DNA of 40,001 nt from Mycobacterium persicum (GTDB lineage: Bacteria > Actinomycetota > Actinomycetes > Mycobacteriales > Mycobacteriaceae). The position numbers and the translations under genes were made by a program. Shown here piece by piece: positions 14,209-22,734 of this stretch. How positions within the stretch are numbered: position 1 is the first letter of the stretch; the number at the start of each line of letters is the position of its first letter. The notes under the pieces were generated by a model that saw only the letters and a program-made list of their open reading frames with translations, was not told where the DNA came from and did not search any database. The stretch is from NCBI RefSeq assembly GCF_002086675.1, contig NZ_MVIF01000048.1, forward strand, positions 1 through 40,001, written 5' to 3'.

Positions 14209-16101
14209 TCACGACATCGTTCGCAGCAGGCGCCGTAAGCGCAGCGCGAGGTGGAGTTCGGTTGCCGAGCTGGTGGTATGCAGATCGACATCGAGCAGCG
14301 TTTCGATCCGTTGCAATCGCTGCTGGACGGTGTTGGTGTGGACGTGGAGATGTTGGGCCGCCGCCCGGATGCTGCGGTCTCGGTCCAGGTAGGCCTCGAG
14401 GGTCGGGATGAGACTCGTGTGACGATCGGTGTCGTGCTCTTCCAGTGCACCCACGCGGCGATGCACGAAGTCGCTCAGCTGGGCGCGGTCGGGGTTGGCC
14501 AGCAGTAGTCCTACGAAGCCGAGGGTGTCGATGGTGGCCGGGCCGTGTCCGGTCAGCGTGTCTTGGGCCGTGGCGCAGTCCAGCGCTGCTGCGTAGTGCT
14601 GCTCGATGTCGCTCGGTCGGGTAGCGGGACCCGAGGCGCCAACCGCTACGAGCAGTCCGGCCTCGTTGAAGGCGGTGGCGACATCGGTTGCCGCGGCGTG
14701 TGGGTCGGCCAGCGGAAGGATGGCGACGAGGTGGCCGTCTATCTCGCCGGAAAGCCCGCCGACTCGGTGCGCGTGTCCGCGAAATAGTGAGCGGGTCTGA
14801 CGTCGGCGATCGGACAGCGTCGACGTGACGAGGACGACGTTCGGCCTGCTGAGCTCCAGGCCCAGGCTCGCAGCCTGTCGGTCCACATTATCGAGCCGTC
14901 GACCGCGGACCAGGTCGGTGACCAGGTCGGCAGACGAGCGGAACTGGGCCTCGGAGATGGCGTGCATGGTGGCCAGGAGCAGGGCGGTCGCGGTCGCCGC
15001 GCGCTCCAATAGCAGGTGTTCCATGTCGAGGAGATCATCGCGTTCGACGACCAGCACCGCGAGCGGCTCACCGCCGGAATGGGCAGAAGCTGCCCACAGC
15101 GGCGCCCCGCCCTCACCTGTGACATGCGCGGTCCGGCCACCGGCAGCGATTCTGTCGAGGTCGCCGCGAGCTATCACGGGCCGCCACGACAAAGGCGCCG
15201 CGGCGAGGAGCACACCCTGCGGGTCGAGCACGGCGGCCTTCGCTCCCAGTAGTTCGTTCATGGTTTCGGCGACCGCGTCGATCCCAGTTCCTGGTAGCAG
15301 CAGGGCCAACAGCCGGTCATGAGCCTGAGCACCCCATTCGAGCTGAGAATTCACCCGGCTGAAGTTCTCGTTCGCTTCCTCGAGCGCGATGCGAGACCGG
15401 CGTGCTTCTTCGTGACGGCGGGCCGCCGAGACGGCCACGGCTGCCAAAGAAGCGAGCGATGTCAGCAGGTCGACTTGTTCGTCGGTGACGCTGACGGGCC
15501 GCCGCCAGCTCACCATGAGCACTCCGAGCGGCTCCTGCTTGTCGAGCATCGGCGCTCCAGCCATCGTGACGAGATGGTCTGCTCGAACTGAGGCGTCGCC
15601 GGACGGATCATGTTCGATGGCAGGGTCGCTCAGATAATCCTTCGTGACGTAGGGGCTCCGAAGACGCAGCACAAGTCCGGTGAATCCCGCTCCGGCGGGT
15701 GTGTGCTGAAGACGGAACGTCTCCGTGCGGGCGCCAGTGGTCGCGCGGATGGTCGAGAACTGCTCGCCGCGATCCACGAGGTTGAGATGGGCGACCTGGC
15801 TGCCGATCAGATCGCGAGTCGCCTCGACGATGACAGCGAGCAATTCCTCTAAAGCAGCAGTGCCCAGCAGCCGCTGCGCCGTCTGCAACAGCCGGTACAG
15901 CTCGGTCTCCCGGCGAAAGTAACCGGCGTAGTCGGACCGGATGCCCTCGATCGGTGCCTGCAACGAGGAAAGATCCGGCTGTTCACCCGCCTGCGTCAAG
16001 CTGTCGGCCAGTCGTGCGATCGCCCGCGTGGTATCGCTCGCGGCGGCTCCGGCCCGGCAGGAATCCAGAAGTGCAGCGATGTCCGCCACGACCGTGGACA
16101 T
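14209..16101 (-). CDS. PucR/CdaR-type regulator with GAF domain
   Basis: The 630-residue protein has three visible parts. Residues about 70-225 form a GAF-like sensor (AALEELLAVIVEATRDLIGSQ, GFTGLVLRLRSPYVTKDY, APMLDKQEPLGVLMVSW). The middle contains a GGDEF-like/CdaR fold without enzymatic motifs (VVLVTSTLSDRR, VAVGASGPATRPSDIEQHYAAAL). The last 60 residues carry the PucR C-terminal helix-turn-helix (LEAYLDRDRSIRAAAQHLHV, then HTNTVQQRLQRIETLL). Such regulators usually activate adjacent catabolic genes in response to a small molecule. It is divergent from the CoA-transferase/crotonase pair, with a palindrome between the two starts, so that pair is its likely target. Ligand unknown; probably an organic acid or its CoA ester. 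Confidence 0.87.
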   Translation of the reverse strand: MSTVVADIAALLDSCRAGAAASDTTRAIARLADSLTQAGEQPDLSSLQAPIEGIRSDYAGYFRRETELYRLLQTAQRLLGTAALEELLAVIVEATRDLIGSQVAHLNLVDRGEQFSTIRATTGARTETFRLQHTPAGAGFTGLVLRLRSPYVTKDYLSDPAIEHDPSGDASVRADHLVTMAGAPMLDKQEPLGVLMVSWRRPVSVTDEQVDLLTSLASLAAVAVSAARRHEEARRSRIALEEANENFSRVNSQLEWGAQAHDRLLALLLPGTGIDAVAETMNELLGAKAAVLDPQGVLLAAAPLSWRPVIARGDLDRIAAGGRTAHVTGEGGAPLWAASAHSGGEPLAVLVVERDDLLDMEHLLLERAATATALLLATMHAISEAQFRSSADLVTDLVRGRRLDNVDRQAASLGLELSRPNVVLVTSTLSDRRRQTRSLFRGHAHRVGGLSGEIDGHLVAILPLADPHAAATDVATAFNEAGLLVAVGASGPATRPSDIEQHYAAALDCATAQDTLTGHGPATIDTLGFVGLLLANPDRAQLSDFVHRRVGALEEHDTDRHTSLIPTLEAYLDRDRSIRAAAQHLHVHTNTVQQRLQRIETLLDVDLHTTSSATELHLALRLRRLLRTMS

Positions 16102-16130
16102 GTGTGTGTGAACCTATCCAGATCCATTGA

Positions 16131-16152
16131 ATAATAGTTTTACAACTATATT
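16131..16152. promoter_or_regulatory. Divergent promoter with palindromic operator
   Basis: ATAGTT (16134-16139), a TTAC spacer and AACTAT (16144-16149) form a perfect inverted repeat in an AT-rich island of 60 bp between the regulator and the CoA-transferase gene. TATATT (16147-16152) is a good -10 box for the rightward gene. Its ATG at 16162 lies 10 bases on, so that mRNA may be leaderless. TATTAT on the minus strand (16136-16131) is a -10 candidate for the regulator. The palindrome overlaps both boxes, fitting control by the PucR-type protein. Confidence 0.6.
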
Positions 16153-16161
16153 GCAGGCGTC

Positions 16162-17451
16162 ATGGCCGCCGTAGGTTTGTGCCTCATGACGCATGACAGT
16201 TCGCATGGCCAATCTCCTTCGGCGACCGGTCCCGCCAAGTACCTTCCGCTCGAGGGCATCCGCGTCCTCGACCTCACCCGGGCGCTGTCGGGTCCGTTCT
16301 GCACCACGCTCCTGGGCGACCTCGGCGCCGACATCATCAAGGTCGAGCCGACCGGCGGCGACATGATCCGCCGCTGGGGGCCGCACGATCGAGGCACCAG
16401 CCTCTACCACGTCTCGGTCAACCGCAACAAGCGCTCCATCTCCCTCGATCTCCGTTCGGAAGACGGCAGGGCCGTGCTGCGCCGGCTGGCCGAGCACGTC
16501 GACGTGATCGTGGAGAACTTCCGTCCCGGCATCCTGGCGGACATCGGCCTCGACGCCGACTGGCTCGACCGGCACGCGCCGGGCGCCATCGTCGCCAGTG
16601 TCAGCGGGTTCGGGAGTAGCGGACCGCTGCGCCGTGAACCCTGCTTCGACCAGATCATCCAGGGCATGGGCGGCCTGATGTCGCTCACCGGCGAGCCGTC
16701 CCGTGACGGGGTGCGGGTGGGCCTGCCGATCGTCGACCTCCTCACCGGCATGTTCGCCGCCGTCGGCGTTGCGGCGGCGCTGGCCGGGCGTGCCCGGGGT
16801 ATTACGACCCGCGCCGTCGGCACCTCCATGCTCGAGAGCGTCCTGGCGGTCCTCACCTTCCAGGCGCAGAATTACCTGTCCAACGGCATCGTCCCCGAAC
16901 GCGTCGGGAACTCCCATCCGGTCCTGGCACCCTGCGGCGTGTTCCAGACCGCCGACCACGCGATCAACATCGCCGCAGGCACCCAGGCCCACTTCGAGCG
17001 GCTCTGCCGGCTGGTCGGCCGCGAGGATCTGATCAACGATCCGCGCTTCTGCGACAGCCCGAGCCGGCTGCGCCATCGCGAGGAACTCGACGCCGTCATC
17101 GCCGGGGCTCTGGCCACGGCGGACTCGGCGCATTGGGTCCGCCTGCTCCGTGAGGCCGACATCCCGGCCGGGCCGGTCCACGACATGGCGGGCGTGTTTG
17201 CCGACCCGCAGGTGCGCGCGGTCGACGTCGTCGAGAGCGTCAACCACCCCAGCCTCGGCACCGTAAACCTCGTCCGTGGCCCCCTGCACATCGACGACCA
17301 GCCGTGCTCCGTGCGGCTGGTGCCTCCCCTGCTCGGCGAGCACAGCCGAGAGATCCTGCGCGAGTTCGGTGTGTCCGAGACCGAGATCGCCGGTCTGGTC
17401 GCCGACGGTGTGCTGCTCGCACACGGCGAGATGGCCGAGGTCACCCGATGA
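16162..17451 (+). CDS. Class III (CaiB/BaiF) CoA-transferase
   Basis: The 429-residue protein has the hallmark N-terminal Rossmann part LEGIRVLDLTRALSGPFCTTLLGDLGADIIKVE. It continues with NRNKRSISLDLRSEDG and VDVIVENFRPGILADIGLD. The catalytic Asp that forms the mixed anhydride with the acid is in LPIVDLLTG (Asp192). FDQIIQGMGGLMSLTG and GVAAALAGR are also typical. These enzymes move CoA between carboxylic acids (formyl, carnitine, succinyl-benzylsuccinate type). The acid here is unknown but is presumably the substrate later handled by the crotonase, with which the gene overlaps by ATGA (17448-17451). The start at 16162 is favoured by the promoter position; an ATG at 16186 is the alternative. 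Confidence 0.92.
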   Translation: MAAVGLCLMTHDSSHGQSPSATGPAKYLPLEGIRVLDLTRALSGPFCTTLLGDLGADIIKVEPTGGDMIRRWGPHDRGTSLYHVSVNRNKRSISLDLRSEDGRAVLRRLAEHVDVIVENFRPGILADIGLDADWLDRHAPGAIVASVSGFGSSGPLRREPCFDQIIQGMGGLMSLTGEPSRDGVRVGLPIVDLLTGMFAAVGVAAALAGRARGITTRAVGTSMLESVLAVLTFQAQNYLSNGIVPERVGNSHPVLAPCGVFQTADHAINIAAGTQAHFERLCRLVGREDLINDPRFCDSPSRLRHREELDAVIAGALATADSAHWVRLLREADIPAGPVHDMAGVFADPQVRAVDVVESVNHPSLGTVNLVRGPLHIDDQPCSVRLVPPLLGEHSREILREFGVSETEIAGLVADGVLLAHGEMAEVTR

Positions 17452-18233
17452 GCGAGATCCGGTGGAAGATCGACGGTCCGCTGGCCACGGTGACCGTCTC
17501 GCGCCCGAATAAGCGCAACGCCCTGACCGCAGCGATGTGGACCGCGATCGCTGAACTGGTCCCGGAGCTCGCCGAGACCGACGGGGTCCGGCTGATCGCG
17601 CTGCGGGGGGCCGGCGGCTACTTCTCCGCGGGGGCCGACCTCGCCGACGTGCTCGCCGCGACCAGTGATCTCGACGCCGCGACCGCGTACTGCCGGATCG
17701 TCGTCGGGGCATTGGCCGCCGTCGCCACCTGCCGGATCCCGACGATCGCCGCCGTCGACGGCCTCGCGGCGGGCGGCGGCGTCGAGCTGGCTCTGGCGGC
17801 GGACAACCGGATCGCGACTGCCCGCAGCACGTTCCGGCTGCCGTTCGGCGCGCTGGGGGTTGTCCCCGATGGCATCACACTGCGCAGGCTGACCACCATC
17901 GTCGGCGATGCGACCGCCCAATGGATGATGCTGACCGGCCGGCCGATGGACGCGGCGAATGCGCTGCGCACCGGGCTGATCGACGACCTGGTCACGGACG
18001 TGCCGCTCGACACCGTTCGCCGCATCGCCGAATCCGTGGCCAACCACTGCTTCCCAGCCCTGCTGCGAACGCGGGAACTGGTCAAACCCACGCTCGACGC
18101 CGCACGGATCGAGCGCGACGCCGAGGAGATGGCGCGCTCATTCGTGTCGGGACACGTCCGGGAAGCCGTCGTCCGCTTCACCGAGGAACGTTTCCGCTGC
18201 GCCGAATCCGCGGCAAGTACCACCGCGAGCTAG
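17448..18233 (+). CDS. Crotonase family protein (enoyl-CoA hydratase/isomerase-like)
   Basis: The 261-residue protein begins MSEIRWKIDGPLATVTVSRP, with oxyanion-hole segments FSAGADLADV and DGLAAGGGVELALAADNRI. The Glu in GGGVELAL corresponds to Glu144 of rat hydratase. The second catalytic Glu (position 164, in FGQPE of hydratases) is replaced by Phe in FRLPFGALGVVPD. Loss of this residue argues against simple hydration and for an isomerase, hydrolase or decarboxylase role. The gene starts inside the CoA-transferase stop (ATGA), so the two are translationally coupled. The stop lies 74 bp from tRNA-Ser(TGA) on the other strand. Confidence 0.88.
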   Translation: MSEIRWKIDGPLATVTVSRPNKRNALTAAMWTAIAELVPELAETDGVRLIALRGAGGYFSAGADLADVLAATSDLDAATAYCRIVVGALAAVATCRIPTIAAVDGLAAGGGVELALAADNRIATARSTFRLPFGALGVVPDGITLRRLTTIVGDATAQWMMLTGRPMDAANALRTGLIDDLVTDVPLDTVRRIAESVANHCFPALLRTRELVKPTLDAARIERDAEEMARSFVSGHVREAVVRFTEERFRCAESAASTTAS

Positions 18234-18307
18234 GAACCGCCATGTCGGTCCCCCGTCGCCGAACGGCCCCAAGCTCCGGTGCCAAACTCGCAAACCGCCC
18301 CAAATGG

Positions 18308-18394
18308 CGGTGGCGGAGGGATTTGAACCCCCGGACGGTTTTAGCCGTCTCTCGCTTTCAAGGCGAGTGCATTAGGCCGCTCTGCCACGCCACC
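18308..18394 (-). tRNA. tRNA-Ser(TGA)
   Basis: Type II tRNA on the minus strand: acceptor stem GGTGGCG/CGCCACC, anticodon stem CTCGC/GCGAG with loop CTTGAAA (anticodon TGA), a long variable arm GACGGCTAAAACCGTC, and T loop TTCAAAT. The discriminator is G at 18308. It reads UCA and UCG. The CoA-transferase cassette lies immediately on its 3' side, the classical place for integration, but I found no duplicated 3' tRNA end in the window. Confidence 0.96.
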
Positions 18395-18427
18395 GCTGCT
18401 TAGGGTAGCGGTTGTAGCGTGGCCCTC

Positions 18428-19399
18428 ATGCGTGCCATCGTCGCCGAATCGGCGGAGCAACTGGTTTGGCAGGAAGTGCCCGATGTCTGCGTGGGCCCGG
18501 GCGAGGTGCTGGTCAAGGTCGCCGCGGCCGGGGTCAACCGCGCCGACGTGTTGCAGGCGGCCGGAAAGTATCCGCCGCCGCCGGGCGCCAGCGAGACCAT
18601 CGGTATGGAGGTCAGCGGCACGGTGGCCGACGTGGGTTCCGGTGTCTCGGATTGGGCAGTGGGACAAGAGGTTTGCGCGCTGCTGGCGGGCGGTGGCTAC
18701 GCCGAGTACGTCGCCGTTCCGGCCGGCCAGGTGATGCCGCTTCCACCGAAAGTCGGTCTGGTCGACGCCGCAGCACTTCCCGAAGTCGCCTGCACGGTGT
18801 GGTCGAACCTGGTGATGACCGCCCATCTGAGCCCGGGTCAGCTGCTACTGATCCACGGCGGCGCCAGCGGCATCGGCACCCACGCGATCCAGGTCGGACG
18901 CGCTCTGGGCGCCCGGGTGGCGGTCACCGCGGGGACGCCGGAAAAGCTGGAACTCTGTCGCGAGCTCGGGGCGCAGATCACCATCAACTATCACGACGAG
19001 GACTTCGTCGCGCGCCTCAAACAGGAAACGCCCGGCGCCGACGTGATCCTCGACATCATGGGCGCGGCCTATCTGGACCGCAATATCGACGCCCTGGCCG
19101 TCGACGGTCAACTGGTGGTCATCGGCATGCAGGGCGGGGTCAAGGCGGAGCTCAACCTGGGCAAGTTGCTCACCAAACGGGCCCGGATCATCGGCACCAC
19201 GCTGCGGGCCCGGCCGGTCACCGGTCCGAACAGCAAGAGCGCCATCGCGTCGGCGGTGACGGCCTCGGTCTGGCCGATGATCGGCAACGAGCGGGTTCGT
19301 CCGATCATCGGCACCCGCCTGCCCATCCAACAGGCGGCGCAGGCGCATCAGCTGATGTTGTCGGGCAAGACGTACGGCAAGATCCTGCTGACCGTCTAG
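18428..19399 (+). CDS. NAD(P)H:quinone oxidoreductase, MDR family (Rv3777-like)
   Basis: The 323-residue medium-chain dehydrogenase/reductase of the zeta-crystallin/QOR type starts at the ATG (MRAIVAESAEQLVWQEVP); a GTG three codons upstream is less likely. It contains VNRADVLQAAGKYPPPPG and GMEVSGTVADVGSGV, then the nucleotide-binding loop LLIHGGASGIGTHAIQVGRALGARV. ADVILDIMGAAYLDRNIDALAVDGQLVVIG and SGKTYGKILLTV follow. The zinc ligands of alcohol dehydrogenases are absent, as in QORs. The GGASGIG loop lacks a clear marker for NADH versus NADPH. It probably reduces quinones or enones in the cytosol. It converges with the next gene with only 6 bp between stops. Confidence 0.9.
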   Translation: MRAIVAESAEQLVWQEVPDVCVGPGEVLVKVAAAGVNRADVLQAAGKYPPPPGASETIGMEVSGTVADVGSGVSDWAVGQEVCALLAGGGYAEYVAVPAGQVMPLPPKVGLVDAAALPEVACTVWSNLVMTAHLSPGQLLLIHGGASGIGTHAIQVGRALGARVAVTAGTPEKLELCRELGAQITINYHDEDFVARLKQETPGADVILDIMGAAYLDRNIDALAVDGQLVVIGMQGGVKAELNLGKLLTKRARIIGTTLRARPVTGPNSKSAIASAVTASVWPMIGNERVRPIIGTRLPIQQAAQAHQLMLSGKTYGKILLTV

Positions 19400-19405
19400 C
19401 CCGAC

Positions 19406-20602
19406 TCAGCCCAGGGACGCCAGCGCGCGCACCAGCTGGTCCACTTCGGCCGTCGTCGAATAGTGAGCCAGCCCGACGGTCACCGCGCCGCCCACGTCAT
19501 TGGCGCCCAACACGTCCAGCGCACGGGAGTTGGCATTCGCGATCGCCAGGATGCCGTTGTCGGCCAGGCGCTGTACCACCCGATCGGCGGGCACGTCCTG
19601 AAATGCGAAGCTCAGCACCGGTATCCGCGCTTCCGGGCGGCCGATCAGGATCACCAACGGCAACGACCGCAACGACACCATCAAGTAGTCGAAGATCCGG
19701 TTCAGGTAGGCCGACGCCGAATGCATCGACACCGACAGGCGTTCGCGGCGAGTCCCGCGAGCCGACTCGTCCAGGGAGGCCAGGTATTCGATGCTGGCGA
19801 CCACGCCGGCCAGCAGCCCGAACTGGTGCCCGCCGATTTCCAGCCGCGCCGGACCCGTGGCATACGGATTCGTCGACACCGAGGCGAAGGTGTTCAGCAG
19901 CGCCGGCTCACGGAAAACCATCGCCCCGACCGGCGGCCCGCCCCAGCCGACGGCGTTGACCGCCACCACGTCGGCCTCGGTTTCCTTGATGTCGATCAGC
20001 CGGTACGGGGCGGCGGCGGAATGGTCGACCACCACCAGACCGCCGACGTCGTGGACCAGCTTGGTCATCGCCCGCAGGTCGGTGACCGCGCCCAGCGTCC
20101 CCGACGCCGAGGTGACCGCCACCAACCGGGTCGACTTGCTGATCAGGCTCTCCCACTGCCACGTCGGCAGCTCACCGGTCTCGATGTCGACCTCGGCCCA
20201 CTTCACCTTGGCGCCGTAGCGGTGGGCCGCCCGCAGCCACGGCGCGATGTTGGCCTCGTCGTCGAGGCGGCTGACGATGATCTCGTAGCCCAAGCCGGCG
20301 CGCGAGGACGACGCCTCCGACAACGACGACAACAGCACCGCGCGATCGGCGCCCAGCACCACGCCGCCCGGATCGCCGTTGACCAGATCGGCCACCGCCT
20401 CACGCGCGGCATCCAACACGGCGGCGCTGCGTCTCGCCGAGGGGTGCGCACCCGCCATGCTGGCGGCAGACCGGCGAAATGCCGTCGACACCGTGGTCGC
20501 GACGGAGTCGGGGATCAGCATGCCGGCCGGCGCGTCGAAGTGCACCCATCCGTCACCCAGCGACGGGTGCAACCCCCGCACCCGGGCGACGTCATATGGC
20601 AT
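19406..20602 (-). CDS. Class V aminotransferase-fold protein without PLP lysine (Rv3778c-like)
   Basis: The ATG at 20602 gives 398 residues of the cysteine-desulfurase-like family (TIGR01976 type). Conserved landmarks are HFDAPAGMLIPDSV at the N-terminus, SRLDDEANIAPWLRAA, TRLVAVTSASGTLGAV and the cofactor Asp in LVVVDHSAAAPYRLIDI. In active relatives a lysine follows that Asp by 26 residues in the pattern SAYKFFGPHMG. Here the same spacing reads NAVGWGGPPVG, with Gly in place of Lys. The protein therefore should not form the internal aldimine and is probably not a conventional transaminase or desulfurase. Flanked by Rv3777 and Rv3779 homologues, it is conserved in position, suggesting a retained non-catalytic or unusual role. 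Confidence 0.85.
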   Translation of the reverse strand: MPYDVARVRGLHPSLGDGWVHFDAPAGMLIPDSVATTVSTAFRRSAASMAGAHPSARRSAAVLDAAREAVADLVNGDPGGVVLGADRAVLLSSLSEASSSRAGLGYEIIVSRLDDEANIAPWLRAAHRYGAKVKWAEVDIETGELPTWQWESLISKSTRLVAVTSASGTLGAVTDLRAMTKLVHDVGGLVVVDHSAAAPYRLIDIKETEADVVAVNAVGWGGPPVGAMVFREPALLNTFASVSTNPYATGPARLEIGGHQFGLLAGVVASIEYLASLDESARGTRRERLSVSMHSASAYLNRIFDYLMVSLRSLPLVILIGRPEARIPVLSFAFQDVPADRVVQRLADNGILAIANANSRALDVLGANDVGGAVTVGLAHYSTTAEVDQLVRALASLG

Positions 20603-20721
20603 GCCAGCCACCCTAATGCTCTCGCTATATCTGCAAATTGGTGACGGTCGTGGGCGCCCCATCGACGTTGTAGCCGTTATGGCTTCCCGAGCCAGGACAC
20701 CCGGCCAGCCATACTAGTCCA

Positions 20722-22719
20722 GTGAGCTTGTGGTTCGGAACGCTGATCGCATTGGTATTGCTGATCGCGCCCGGGGCAATCGTCGCACGGATCGCTCAGC
20801 TGAACTGGCCCACCGCCATCGCGGTGGGCCCGCCGCTGACATACGGCGTCATCGCCCTGGCGATCCTGCCCTACGGCGCGCTGAGCATCCCGTGGAACGG
20901 CTGGACGGCACTGCTGGCCCTGGCCGTCGTGGCCGCGGTGGTCACCGGCCTTCAACTGGTGCTCGGCCGCTTTCGGGACCCGGACGCCGAGGCGCGGTCG
21001 GTCGGTCGCGGTCCGGCGCTGACGGTCGCGGCCGGGGTGCTGTTGGGGGTGCTGTTCATCAGCTGGGCGGCCTATCGCGGGATCCCGCACTGGCAGTCCA
21101 TCCCCAGCACCTGGGACGCGGTGTGGCACGCCAACACCGTGCGCTTCATCCTCGACACCGGCCAGGCGTCGCCGACCCATATGGGCGAGCTGCGCAACGT
21201 CGAAACCCACGCGCTGCTGTACTACCCGTCGGTGTTCCACGCGCTGGCGGCGGTGTTCTGTCAGCTCACCGGCGCCGCAGCCACCACCGGTTACACGCTG
21301 AACTCGCTGGCCGCAGCGATCTGGCTGTTTCCGGTGAGCGCGGCGGTACTGACCTGGCGGGTGCTGCGCTCCCGGTTGGCCGAATGGCCGGCCACCTCGG
21401 CCTCCGCGGAGTGGCTAACCGCCGGGGCGGCCGCCACCGCGGCGGCATTGTCGGCGTCGTTCACCGCGGTGCCCTATGTCGAGTTCGACACGGCGGCGAT
21501 GCCCAACCTCGCCGCCTACGGGGTCGCGGTACCCACCATGGCGCTGATCACCTCGACGTTGCGCCACCGCGACCGGATCCCGGTGGCCGTGCTGGCGTTC
21601 GTGGGTGTCTTGTCGGTGCACATCAGCGGCGGCGTTGTCGTCGTGCTGTTGGTGTCGGCCTGGTGGCTGTTCGAGGCGCTGTGGCGTCCGGTCCGCGGCC
21701 GGCTGGCCGATCTGCTGACCCTGGCCGGCGTGGCGGTGATTTCCGGGCTGATCATGTTGCCGCAGTTCCTCAGCGTCCAGCAGCAGGAAGACATCATCGC
21801 CGGGCACTCGTTCCTCACCTACCTGAGCAAGAAACGTGGCCTGTTCGACGCCGTTTTCCAGCACTCCCGCCACCTCAACGACTTCCCCGTGCAGTACGCC
21901 CTGATTGTGCTGGCCGCCATCGGCGGGTTCATGCTGCTGGTCAAGAAGATCTGGTGGCCGCTGGCGGTGTGGTTGCTGCTGATCGTGATGAACGTCAACG
22001 CCGGCACCCCGCTGGGCGGTCCGATCGGAGCGGTGGCCGGCGGGCTCGGCGAATTCTTCTACAACGACCCGCGCCGGATAGCGGCGGCCACCACACTGCT
22101 GCTGATGCTGATGGCCGGCATCGCCGTGTTCACGCTCGTCATGCTGGCGGTGGCCGGCGCGAAACGACTGACCCATCGGTACCGGACGCTGCCCCAGTCC
22201 TTCTGGACCTCGGTCACCGCCGCGCTGCTGATAGCGATCTGCCTGGTCAGTACCTGGCATTACTTTCCGCGGCACCGCTTCCTGTTCGGCGACAAGTACG
22301 ACTCGGTGATGATCGACCAACGCGACCTCGACGCCATGGCCTACCTGGCGACCCTGCCCGGCGCACGCGACACCCTGATCGGCAATGCCAACACCGACGG
22401 CACCGCGTGGATGTACGCGGTGGCCGGCCTGCACCCGCTATGGACCCACTACGACTACCCCGTGCAGCAGGGCCCCGGCTACCACCGGTTCATCTTCTGG
22501 GCCTACGCGCGCAATGGCGATGCCGATCCGCGGGTATTGGAGTCCATCAAGGCGCTCAATATCCGCTACATCCTGACCAGCAGCCCGACGGTCCGGGGGT
22601 TCGCCGTTCCCGACGGACTAGTCTCTCTGGAGAAATCGCCGTCGTGGAAGAAGATTTACGACAACGGCGGAGCCCGGATTTTCGAGTGGCGCGGGCAGGG
22701 CTTGACGACGCACTCCTAG
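20722..22719 (+). CDS. Polytopic membrane protein, GT-C-type (Rv3779-like)
   Basis: The 665-residue protein has at least ten hydrophobic segments, beginning with LWFGTLIALVLLIAPGAIVA at residues 2-21. A large loop follows with IPSTWDAVWHANTVRFILDTG (about 130-150), an acidic periplasmic loop motif in the place where GT-C enzymes keep their catalytic Asp. The C-terminal 150 residues form an extracytoplasmic domain (MIDQRDLDAMAYLATLPGARD, then YPVQQGPGYHRFIFW). The M. tuberculosis homologue Rv3779 has been linked to polyprenyl-phosphate sugar metabolism and to adding galactosamine to arabinogalactan; this is recalled knowledge. The position just before the galactan export genes fits cell-wall decoration. 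The start at 20722 (GTG) is 119 bp from the divergent Rv3778c homologue. Confidence 0.85.
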   Translation: MSLWFGTLIALVLLIAPGAIVARIAQLNWPTAIAVGPPLTYGVIALAILPYGALSIPWNGWTALLALAVVAAVVTGLQLVLGRFRDPDAEARSVGRGPALTVAAGVLLGVLFISWAAYRGIPHWQSIPSTWDAVWHANTVRFILDTGQASPTHMGELRNVETHALLYYPSVFHALAAVFCQLTGAAATTGYTLNSLAAAIWLFPVSAAVLTWRVLRSRLAEWPATSASAEWLTAGAAATAAALSASFTAVPYVEFDTAAMPNLAAYGVAVPTMALITSTLRHRDRIPVAVLAFVGVLSVHISGGVVVVLLVSAWWLFEALWRPVRGRLADLLTLAGVAVISGLIMLPQFLSVQQQEDIIAGHSFLTYLSKKRGLFDAVFQHSRHLNDFPVQYALIVLAAIGGFMLLVKKIWWPLAVWLLLIVMNVNAGTPLGGPIGAVAGGLGEFFYNDPRRIAAATTLLLMLMAGIAVFTLVMLAVAGAKRLTHRYRTLPQSFWTSVTAALLIAICLVSTWHYFPRHRFLFGDKYDSVMIDQRDLDAMAYLATLPGARDTLIGNANTDGTAWMYAVAGLHPLWTHYDYPVQQGPGYHRFIFWAYARNGDADPRVLESIKALNIRYILTSSPTVRGFAVPDGLVSLEKSPSWKKIYDNGGARIFEWRGQGLTTHS

Positions 22720-22734
22720 TCGACGCGTAAGAGG

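Noticed and set aside
16114..17712. Long open frame on the minus strand (532 codons) opposite the CoA-transferase and crotonase genes
   Set aside because: The translation is rich in Arg, Gly, Asp and His with no domain, a normal result of GC-rich third positions opposite a real gene. Both plus-strand genes have clear catalytic motifs.
14184..18307. Genomic island with duplicated attachment site at tRNA-Ser(TGA)
   Set aside because: No copy of the tRNA 3' end and no integrase gene is visible in the window; only the position next to a tRNA supports it.
20730..22730. Second full-length plus frame over the Rv3779-like gene
   Set aside because: The product is Arg/Gly/Ala-rich without membrane helices; the other frame gives regular hydrophobic segments.
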